DNA from: an uncultured Solirubrobacter sp.
GTDB taxonomy: Bacteria; Actinomycetota; Thermoleophilia; Solirubrobacterales; Solirubrobacteraceae
Assembly (NCBI GenBank): GCA_937871635.1
Contig: CALMNS010000214.1
Span: 1 to 7,016 of the forward strand
Direction: 5' to 3'
Length of the DNA: 7,016 nucleotides
The position numbers and the translations under genes were made by a program. Below the pieces are notes generated by a model that was given only the letters and a program-made list of their open reading frames with translations, ran no database searches and was not told the origin of the DNA. Positions 1-5,483 of the stretch are shown here, piece by piece (within the stretch, counting starts at the first letter, position 1; every line of letters starts with the position of its first letter).

Positions 1-579
1 ACCCAGGTCGTCGTCGCGGACCTCACCGATCCCGCCGCGCCCGGGCAGGTCGTCGACGCGGCGGCGACCCGCTTCGGCTCGCTCGACGTGCTGGTGCACT
101 CGGCCGGGATCTTCGAGCCCTGCCCGTTCACCGAGACGTCGCTGGAGAGCCTGGACCGCCAGTGGGCGGTCAACGTCCGCGGGCCCTTCGCGCTCACCCA
201 GGCGGCCGTCCCGCAGCTCCGGGGCGGCGGGGTGGTCATCCTCATCTCGTCCATCGCGGGCCACGTCGCGTTCCCCAGCTCGGTCGCCTACTGCGCGACG
301 AAGGGCGCGGTCGAGCAGATGGCCCGGGCCATGGCGGTCGAGCTGGCGCCGGAGGGCATCCGGGTCAACGCCCTCGCGCCCGGGAACATCCGGACGCCGA
401 TGAACGCTCACCTGCTCGCCTCGGCGGAGTACGAGGCGTCGATGGTCGAGCGGACGCCGTTCGGCCGGGTGGGCGAGGTCTCGGACATCGCTCCGGTCGC
501 GGTGTTCCTGGCCTCCGACGCAGCGCGATACGTCCACGGGGCGTCGCTGCTGGTCGACGGCGGATGGGCGGCGCAGTGA
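1..579 (+). CDS. Short-chain dehydrogenase/reductase (SDR), 5' end missing
   Basis: Classical SDR family NAD(P)-dependent oxidoreductase, interconverting an alcohol and a ketone in the cytoplasm. The reading frame is open from base 1 and gives 192 visible residues before TGA at 577. The family is about 250 residues, so roughly 55 residues with the TGxxxGxG cofactor loop lie upstream. Visible landmarks, numbered from the window edge: the VVVADLTD strand, HSAG at 33-36 in place of the usual NNAG, active-site Asn58 in WAVNVRG, catalytic Ser84 in ISSIAG, Tyr97 and Lys101 in YCATK, then VNALAPGNIRTPM, and the typical VDGGW near the C-terminus. The Ser-Tyr-Lys triad is intact, so the enzyme is probably active. 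Its last codons form the first copy of a tandem repeat. The 123-nt gap and shared strand allow it to belong to the downstream transport operon. Family assignment is secure; the substrate is unknown. Confidence 0.93.
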   Translation, partial: TQVVVADLTDPAAPGQVVDAAATRFGSLDVLVHSAGIFEPCPFTETSLESLDRQWAVNVRGPFALTQAAVPQLRGGGVVILISSIAGHVAFPSSVAYCATKGAVEQMARAMAVELAPEGIRVNALAPGNIRTPMNAHLLASAEYEASMVERTPFGRVGEVSDIAPVAVFLASDAARYVHGASLLVDGGWAAQ

Positions 580-620
580 GCGGATGGGCGGCGCAGTGAG
601 CGCATGGGCGGCGCAGTGAG
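561..620 (+). repeat. Three-copy 20-bp tandem repeat over the SDR stop codon
   Basis: Three head-to-tail copies of CGGATGGGCGGCGCAGTGAG lie at 561-580, 581-600 and 601-620. The first two are identical and the third differs only at 603 (C for G). Copy 1 encodes the SDR C-terminus GWAAQ and its TGA. Copies 2 and 3 lie past the stop and read as duplicated gene tails. The unit is not a multiple of three, so each copy shifts the frame. This looks like replication slippage or local duplication; a binding-site role is possible but has no direct support. Confidence 0.95.
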
Positions 621-638
621 GGACTGCGCGGCGAGGGA

Positions 639-662
639 CTCGGGCGCCGGAGACCGGCCGAG
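639..662 (+). other. Possible imperfect hairpin in the SDR-livK leader
   Basis: CTCGG at 639-643 can pair with CCGAG at 658-662, and CCGG at 647-650 with CCGG at 654-657. That leaves a 3-nt loop (AGA) and a 3-nt left bulge (GCG). There is no downstream T tract, so it is not a classical intrinsic terminator. It could end or slow transcription after the SDR gene or fold the leader of the binding-protein mRNA. In sequence this GC-rich such a fold may arise by chance. I saw no convincing -35/-10 promoter pair in 621-702. Confidence 0.3.
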
Positions 663-690
663 GCAGGGAGCGGTTGCATTGCACACACGA

Positions 691-696
691 GGGGAG
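691..696 (+). promoter_or_regulatory. Strong ribosome binding site for livK
   Basis: GGGGAG, extended upstream as GAGGGGAG from 689, lies 6 nt before the ATG at 703. It fixes that ATG as the start of the binding protein rather than the in-frame ATG at 604 inside the tandem repeat. It is the strongest Shine-Dalgarno-like site in the window, consistent with a binding protein made in excess over its permease. Confidence 0.85.
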
Positions 697-702
697 AGCA
701 CG

Positions 703-2001
703 ATGGAGAGCAAGCAGACGTGGAGCGGGCGCCTTCGCCGGACCGCGCGCCTGGCCGGCGCCGCCGCCCTGGCGGCCGGGGTGGTCGCCTGCGGCGGGGC
801 CGAGGGCGGCGGCGAGAGCGGCGGAGGCGACGGGAAGGGTCCGATCCTGATCGGGATCTCGGCGGCCAAGACGGGGCCGCTGTCCCCGTACGACGGCCAG
901 CCGGGCAACGCCTTCCTGATGCGGATCGACGAGATCAACAAGGCGGGCGGCGTCAACGGCCGCAAGCTCGAGACCAAGTGGCTTGACACGAAGTCCGACA
1001 AGACCCTCTCGGCCTCCAACGCGACCCAGCTGCTCAACGAGGGCGCCGTCGCGATCATCACGACCTGCGACTTCGACTTCGGGAGCCCCGCGGCGTTCCA
1101 GGCGCAGGCCAAGAACGTCCCGGCCATCTCGTTCTGCGCCTCCTCGCCCAAGAACGCCACGCCGGCCATCATCGGCAAGTACGGCTTCTCCATGGGCACG
1201 GGCTCCGACACCGAGGGCGTCGCGGCGGCGGAGTGGATCGCCGAGGAGCACCCGGACTGGAAGCGCGCCTACGTCCTCAAGGACACGTCGATCGAGTACG
1301 CCAAGGCGACCGCGGACTACTTCTCCGCCCGCTGGGAGCAGCTCGGCGGCCAGATCACCGGCAAGGACACCTTCGTCGGCGGCGAGAACGTCGACATCAG
1401 CGCGCAGGTGTCCCGGGCCAAGGGCAAGGTCGGCCAGGCCGACTTCATCTACATCGGCTCCTGGAACCCGGGCGGCTCGACCGCCGTGCGCCAGCTGCGC
1501 AACGCGGGGATCGACCTGCCGCTGGTCGGCAACCAGTCCTCCGACGGCAAGCTGACCCAGGAGGTCGCGGGCAAGGTGGACGGCTACTACTCGACGCCGC
1601 TCGCCTGCATCCCGTCCTACTGCGAGGGCGAGGGCCAGGACCAGGACGCGGTGACGAAGTTCGCCAACGACTTCAAGGCGAAGTACGGCGAGGAGCTCTC
1701 GAGCTCGTACCCGATCAACGGCTACGACCTCGGCACGGTCCTCAAGGAGGCCATCGAGACCGCGAAGTCGACCGAGCCGGCGAAGATCGCCACCGCCATG
1801 GAGACCATGGGCACGGTGAAGGGGATCAACTCCACGTTCCAGTTCACCAAGGAGTGCCACCGCCCCGTCGGGCAGAACCGGATCATCCTGCGCTGGGAGA
1901 ACGGCCAGGGCCAGTTCGAGAAGCAGGTGGCCGCCAAGGAGATCCCCAACATCGGGGACTCGAACCCCTGCGCCGGCAAGCAGGCCGTCGCCTCCAAGTA
2001 G
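703..2001 (+). CDS. livK: Branched-chain amino acid-type ABC transporter substrate-binding lipoprotein
   Basis: Extracytoplasmic substrate-binding protein of the LivJ/LivK type (periplasmic-binding-protein-like I fold), 432 residues. The N-terminus has a basic stretch (RLRRTAR, 10-16), a hydrophobic Ala/Gly/Val segment (17-29) and a lipobox VVAC with Cys30 as the predicted lipidation site. A Gly-rich linker (31-46) leads to the mature domain. Family marks include KTGPLSPYDGQPGN (56-69), DEINKAGGVNGRKLE (76-90) and the ligand-cleft region TTCDFDFGSPAAF to SFCASSP (120-149). Six further cysteines occur at 122, 145, 302, 307, 385 and 423; some may form disulfides outside the membrane. The ATG start is set by the ribosome binding site 6 nt upstream and by the signal peptide that follows. 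It heads the transporter genes. Ligands in this family include amino acids, amides, urea and aromatic acids, so livK is a family-level label and the actual ligand is unknown. Confidence 0.92.
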   Translation: MESKQTWSGRLRRTARLAGAAALAAGVVACGGAEGGGESGGGDGKGPILIGISAAKTGPLSPYDGQPGNAFLMRIDEINKAGGVNGRKLETKWLDTKSDKTLSASNATQLLNEGAVAIITTCDFDFGSPAAFQAQAKNVPAISFCASSPKNATPAIIGKYGFSMGTGSDTEGVAAAEWIAEEHPDWKRAYVLKDTSIEYAKATADYFSARWEQLGGQITGKDTFVGGENVDISAQVSRAKGKVGQADFIYIGSWNPGGSTAVRQLRNAGIDLPLVGNQSSDGKLTQEVAGKVDGYYSTPLACIPSYCEGEGQDQDAVTKFANDFKAKYGEELSSSYPINGYDLGTVLKEAIETAKSTEPAKIATAMETMGTVKGINSTFQFTKECHRPVGQNRIILRWENGQGQFEKQVAAKEIPNIGDSNPCAGKQAVASK

Positions 2002-2008
2002 GCGACGG
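1985..2008 (+). other. Perfect 9-bp hairpin spanning the livK stop codon
   Basis: CCGTCGCCT (1985-1993) is the exact reverse complement of AGGCGACGG (2000-2008), with a 6-nt loop CCAAGT. The TAG stop lies at 1999-2001, at the loop/right-arm boundary. No T run follows, so it is unlikely to be a strong intrinsic terminator. A stem-loop just after a binding-protein gene commonly stabilises that part of the mRNA or partly attenuates transcription into the permease genes. That role is inferred here; the structure itself is read directly. The livG ribosome binding site (about 2016-2020) lies outside the stem. Confidence 0.6.
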
Positions 2009-2026
2009 GACGCACGGGAGACACCG

Positions 2027-2797
2027 GTGTCAGCGGTAGCCGACACCCCCGAGGCCGAGCGGCTCGAGGCCCGCGGAGTGCAGGTGCACTTCGCGGGCGT
2101 GCGGGCGGTCGACGGGGTGGACCTGACCCTCGAGAAGGGCCACATCCTCGGGGTCATCGGACCCAACGGGGCCGGCAAGAGCACGTTCATGAACGCGCTC
2201 TCGGGCTTCGTGCGGCTCACCGCCGGGACCGTGTCGCTCGGGGGCGAGGACGTCAGCGGCCACTCGCCCCAGCGGATGGTCAAGCACGGGCTGGTGCGGA
2301 CCTTCCAGGAGGTCGCGACCTTCCCGGACCTGACCGTCCTGGAGAACGTGGAGCTCGGCGCCCTGGGGGCCGGGCTCAGCCGCCGCAAGGCCCGCGCCCG
2401 GGCGCTCGAGCTGCTCGGCGACATGCGGCTCGACCACCTGTCGCGGCTCTACGCCTCCTCGCTGCCGCACGGCGAGGAGCGGCGGGTGGGGATCGCCCGC
2501 GCCGTCGCGGTCGCTCCCCGCTTCCTGCTGCTCGACGAGCCGGCGGCGGGGCTCAACGACGCCGAGAGCGACGAGCTCGCCCAGACGATCATCCGCGTGC
2601 GCGAGGACATGGGCTGCGGCGTGCTGCTCGTGGAGCACGACATGCGGGTCATCTTCGGCGTCTGCGAGCGGATCCAGGTGCTCGACTACGGCAAGTCGGT
2701 CGCCTACGGCCTTCCCGAGGAGGTCCGCACGGACCGCAAGGTCATCGAGGCCTACCTCGGCAAACACGGAGCGGATGAACTTGTTGACGCTGACTGA
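2027..2797 (+). CDS. livG: ABC transporter ATP-binding protein, LivG type
   Basis: One of the two cytoplasmic ATPase subunits that power the importer, 256 residues. Motifs in order: Walker A GPNGAGKS (45-52, Lys51), Q-loop Gln94 in RTFQEVATF, signature LPHGE (146-150, the LivG-type variant of LSGGQ) followed by ERRVGIARA, Walker B FLLLDEP (166-172, with Asp170 and Glu171), and H-loop His204 in VEHD. All catalytic residues are present. The LivG assignment over LivF rests on the FQ at the Q-loop, the LPxG signature and the VEHD histidine. The start is GTG, preceded by CGGGAG with a 6-nt spacer, and lies 25 nt after the livK stop. The first 14 residues form a short non-conserved extension before the ATPase fold. 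The end overlaps livF by 23 nt, so the two ATPases are probably translated together. Confidence 0.94.
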   Translation: MSAVADTPEAERLEARGVQVHFAGVRAVDGVDLTLEKGHILGVIGPNGAGKSTFMNALSGFVRLTAGTVSLGGEDVSGHSPQRMVKHGLVRTFQEVATFPDLTVLENVELGALGAGLSRRKARARALELLGDMRLDHLSRLYASSLPHGEERRVGIARAVAVAPRFLLLDEPAAGLNDAESDELAQTIIRVREDMGCGVLLVEHDMRVIFGVCERIQVLDYGKSVAYGLPEEVRTDRKVIEAYLGKHGADELVDAD

Positions 2798-3488
2798 CGT
2801 CTGGGTCCGCTACGGCCGGGTCCCCGCGGTGCAGGGCCTCTCCATGCACGTGGACGAGGGCCAGCTCGTCGGCCTGGTCGGCAACAACGGCGCCGGCAAG
2901 ACGACCACCCTGTCGACCGTGACGGGCGTCCTGCGCCCGAGCGCCGGGACGATCGAGTTCGAAGGCAAGGAGATCGCGGGTCAGGCGCCCGACCGCATCC
3001 TGCGCCACGGGCTCTCGCTCGTCCCCGAGAACCGCCGGATCTTCGCGCGGCTGAGCGTGCGGGAGAACCTCCAGATCGGCACGAGCGGCCGCAAGGACCG
3101 GGCCAAGGCGAAGGAGGACATCGAGGAGATGCTCGGGCGCTTCCCCGTGCTGGAGCGCTACCACGACCAGCCGGGCGCGAACCTCTCCGGCGGGGAGCAG
3201 CAGCAGCTCGCGATCGCCCGGGCGCTGCTGGCCCGCCCGCGCCTGCTCCTGCTCGACGAGCCGACGCTCGGGCTCGCGCCGCTGATCGTCGACCAGGTGT
3301 TCGACCTGCTCGAGCAGCTCAAGTCGGAGGGGGTCACGATCCTGCTCGTCGAGCAGAACGCAGCCCGCACGGTCTCCATCGCGGACCGCGTCTACATCAT
3401 GCGCACGGGCGGACGCATCGAGTTCGAGGGCACCGGCGACGAGCTCGCCGCGCGCGGTGGCCTCGAGACGGCCTACATCGGATTCTGA
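2775..3488 (+). CDS. livF: ABC transporter ATP-binding protein, LivF type
   Basis: Second ATPase of the importer, expected to pair with the LivG subunit, 237 residues, the usual LivF length. Motifs: Walker A GNNGAGKT (36-43, Lys42), the LivF-type PENRRIF segment at the Q-loop position (84-90), signature LSGGE (137-141) and QQQLAIARA, Walker B LLLLDEP (157-163, with Asp161 and Glu162), and VEQNA (192-196). In VEQNA a glutamine takes the place of the H-loop histidine, a normal LivF trait rather than a defect. The ATG start lies inside the end of livG; GGAG at 2768-2771 is only 3 nt away from it. In-frame TTG at 2781 would have a more usual 9-nt spacer and would remove two residues, so the exact start is uncertain. 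The stop is followed after 8 nt by the ribosome binding site of the permease gene. Confidence 0.94.
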   Translation: MNLLTLTDVWVRYGRVPAVQGLSMHVDEGQLVGLVGNNGAGKTTTLSTVTGVLRPSAGTIEFEGKEIAGQAPDRILRHGLSLVPENRRIFARLSVRENLQIGTSGRKDRAKAKEDIEEMLGRFPVLERYHDQPGANLSGGEQQQLAIARALLARPRLLLLDEPTLGLAPLIVDQVFDLLEQLKSEGVTILLVEQNAARTVSIADRVYIMRTGGRIEFEGTGDELAARGGLETAYIGF

Positions 3489-3496
3489 GTCGAGAC

Positions 3497-3501
3497 AGGA
3501 G
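3497..3501 (+). promoter_or_regulatory. Ribosome binding site that points to an ATC start for livH
   Basis: AGGAG followed by the 6-nt spacer CACACC places initiation exactly on ATC at 3508. No ATG, GTG or TTG is in frame between this site and the first membrane segment. It is the only good Shine-Dalgarno match near the start of the permease gene, so it decides the start chosen here. Confidence 0.7.
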
Positions 3502-3507
3502 CACACC

Positions 3508-4389
3508 ATCCAAGACGTCATCCAGACCGCCGTCGACTCGATCAGCTACGGGGCCCTGTACGCGCTGATGGCCCTGTCGCTCGCGCTGCTGTTCAGCGTG
3601 ATGGGGCTGATGAACTTCGCCTACGGCGAGCTCATCATGGTGGGCGGCTACACCATGTTCATCCTGCGCGACGACAGCTGGGTGCTGCTGCTCGTGATCA
3701 CCATCGTGGTGGTCACCGTGATCTCGGTCCTCATGGAGCGGATCGCCTTCCGGCCGCTGCGCGATGCCTCGCCCAACACCCTGCTCGTCGCCTCCTTCGC
3801 GGTCAGCTACGGCCTGCAGCAGCTCGCCTACATGACCGTCGGGCCCATCCCCAAGGGCGTGAGCCCGTACCCGTGGCTCGTCGAGAGCCTCGACATCCTC
3901 GGCATCTCGGTCTCGCGGCTGAGCATCATCACCTTCGTGGTGACGATCGCGCTGCTGATCGCGGTCACCGCCGGGCTCAACCGCACGATGCTCGGGATCC
4001 AGCTGCGGGCCTCGACGGAGGACTTCGACATGGCCCGGCTGGTCGGCGTCCGCGCGAACCGCGTCATCGTGGCCGCGTTCGCGATCACCGGCGTGCTCGC
4101 CGGGGTCGTCGCGCTCTGCTACGTCTCGCGCAGCGGCTCGGTCTCGCCCACCCTCGGCCAGGGGCCGCTCCTCGTCGCCTTCGTGGGCGGCGTGATCGGC
4201 GGGCTCGGGAGCCTCACCGGGGCGACGATCGGCGGCTTCCTGCTCGGGGCCGCGGTGACGGCCTTGCAGGCCACGCTGCCGACCGACCTGTCGAGCTACA
4301 CGACGCTGTTCGCGTTCAGCGCGGTCATCGCCATCCTCGTCCTGCGTCCGAGCGGCCTGTTCGCCCGGCGCGCCGTCCGCGAGGCCTGA
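3508..4389 (+). CDS. livH: Branched-chain amino acid-type ABC transporter permease, LivH type
   Basis: Inner-membrane permease that forms one half of the translocation channel; 293 residues from the proposed start, a normal LivH length. The protein is strongly hydrophobic with about eight predicted membrane spans. Family marks are SISYGALYALMALSLALLFSVMG (11-33), MNFAYGE (35-41, the NFAHG-type motif with Tyr for His), MERIAFRPLR (76-85), the cytoplasmic coupling loop LRASTEDFDMARLVGV (167-182), FVGGVIGGLGSLTGATIGG (225-243) and the C-terminal LRPSGLF (279-285). Start: the only canonical in-frame codon upstream of the first span is GTG at 3457. It lies inside livF, has no ribosome binding site and would add 17 polar residues. 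ATC at 3508 sits 6 nt after AGGAG and leaves the usual short LivH N-terminus. The product and end are secure; the start is inferred and could instead reflect a base-call error. Confidence 0.9.
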   Translation: MQDVIQTAVDSISYGALYALMALSLALLFSVMGLMNFAYGELIMVGGYTMFILRDDSWVLLLVITIVVVTVISVLMERIAFRPLRDASPNTLLVASFAVSYGLQQLAYMTVGPIPKGVSPYPWLVESLDILGISVSRLSIITFVVTIALLIAVTAGLNRTMLGIQLRASTEDFDMARLVGVRANRVIVAAFAITGVLAGVVALCYVSRSGSVSPTLGQGPLLVAFVGGVIGGLGSLTGATIGGFLLGAAVTALQATLPTDLSSYTTLFAFSAVIAILVLRPSGLFARRAVREA

Positions 4390-4391
4390 TC

Positions 4392-5483
4392 GTGGCCACG
4401 GCGTCCCGCTTGGAGAACCTCGCCCGCCAGCTGTGGGTCCCGGCCGTGCTCTGGGTCCTGCTGCTGATCGTCTACTTCCTCGCCCAGTTCGTCCTGAGCG
4501 CCCAGTACACGGGGATCGTCCTCAACCTGTTCATCACCACGGTGCTCGTCCTCGGGCTGCAGGTGTTCAGCGGCAACTCGGGGATCCTCTCCTTCGGCCA
4601 CATCGCGTTCGCCGCCCTGGGGGCGTACCTGTCGGCGCTCTTGACCATCCCGGTGGGGATCAAGCGGACCACCTTCCTGGAGATGCCGGGCTTCCTGAAG
4701 TGGATCCTCGACGTCGAGATGGGCACCCTGTCCTCGACGCTGGTCAGCGGGCTCTTCGCCGCGGTGGTCGCGCTCATCGTCGCCACCCCGATCGTGCGGC
4801 TGCGCGGCGTGCCGGCGGGCATCGCGACGCTCGCGCTCCTGGTCATCGTCTTCACCTTCAACATCCAGACGACCTCGATCACCCGCGGGACGAGCACGAT
4901 GATCGGGGTGCCGGCGACCACCACGATCTCGAGCGCCTTCCTGTGGGCGCTGGTGGCGGTGGTCGTGGCCTTCGCCTACCAGGCCTCGCGCCGCGGGATG
5001 CGCCTGCGGGCGAGCCGCGAGAACGAGGCGGCGGCGCGCTCGGTCGGGGTCAACGTCCCGTTCGAGCGGGGCGTCGGCTGGGTGCTCTCCGCCTTCCTGA
5101 TGGGGGTCGGCGGGGCGCTCTACGGCCACTACATCATCGCCTTCAGCGCGGGCGAGTTCTACTTCGCCGCGACCTTCAACATCGTGCTCATGCTCGTGAT
5201 CGGCGGGCTGACCAGCGTGTCGGGGGCGGTGGTCGGGGTCATCTTCATCACCGTCGTCAAGGAGATCCTGCGCAACATCGAGAACGGCGCGCTCGACGGC
5301 AGGTACCCGGGGCTGACCGAGCTCGTCCTCGCCGCGATCCTGATCTTCGTGCTGGTCAAGCGGCCGCGCGGCCTCACCGCGGGCCACGAGATCCCGTGGC
5401 CGCGTGACTGGGCCATGCCCCGCTGGGCGAGCCGGCGCCGCGGCGCCGCGGCGGCCGACAACCAGGTCGCCGACGTCACGTGA
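4392..5483 (+). CDS. livM: Branched-chain amino acid-type ABC transporter permease, LivM type
   Basis: Second membrane permease of the importer, 363 residues, expected to pair with the LivH subunit. A first span (about 15-36) is followed by the LivM hallmark GNSGILSFGHIAFAALGAY (61-79). Next come RLRGVPAGIATLALL (136-150), the coupling loop LRASRENEAAARSVGVNV (205-222), FLMGVGGALYG (235-245), and the IGGLTSVSGAVVG (270-282) to KRPRGL (323-328) ending typical of the family. A polar Arg/Ala-rich tail of about 35 residues follows. The start is GTG, 2 nt after the livH stop, with GAGG at 4381-4384 and a 7-nt spacer; the frame is open far upstream, but that part is only a shadow of livH. The stop can overlap the start of the HyuB-like gene. 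A hydrophilic insert near 90-112 lies between spans. Confidence 0.93.
   Translation: MATASRLENLARQLWVPAVLWVLLLIVYFLAQFVLSAQYTGIVLNLFITTVLVLGLQVFSGNSGILSFGHIAFAALGAYLSALLTIPVGIKRTTFLEMPGFLKWILDVEMGTLSSTLVSGLFAAVVALIVATPIVRLRGVPAGIATLALLVIVFTFNIQTTSITRGTSTMIGVPATTTISSAFLWALVAVVVAFAYQASRRGMRLRASRENEAAARSVGVNVPFERGVGWVLSAFLMGVGGALYGHYIIAFSAGEFYFAATFNIVLMLVIGGLTSVSGAVVGVIFITVVKEILRNIENGALDGRYPGLTELVLAAILIFVLVKRPRGLTAGHEIPWPRDWAMPRWASRRRGAAAADNQVADVT

Noticed and set aside
564..619. Two overlapping 11-codon mini-frames (ATG 564 and ATG 584) in the tandem repeat
   Set aside because: They follow automatically from repeating a unit that holds ATG and TGA. There is no good ribosome binding site, so no support as genes.
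675..683. TGCA-T-TGCA symmetry in the livK leader, considered as an operator
   Set aside because: The arms are only 4 bp, with no second copy and no recognisable regulator motif. It is likely chance in the least GC-rich patch of the leader.
604..702. In-frame N-terminal extension of the binding protein from ATG 604 in repeat copy 3
   Set aside because: It would put 33 polar residues before a proper lipoprotein signal peptide, whereas ATG 703 has an excellent ribosome binding site.
2030..2767. Minus-strand open frame opposite livG
   Set aside because: It is a GC-bias shadow of a gene with complete ABC ATPase motifs, and has no motif or ribosome binding site of its own.
3873..4391. Upstream open extension of the livM frame through livH
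   Set aside because: Its translation is Arg-rich and lacks membrane segments, while the livH frame there has all family motifs. GTG 4392 begins the LivM-like sequence.
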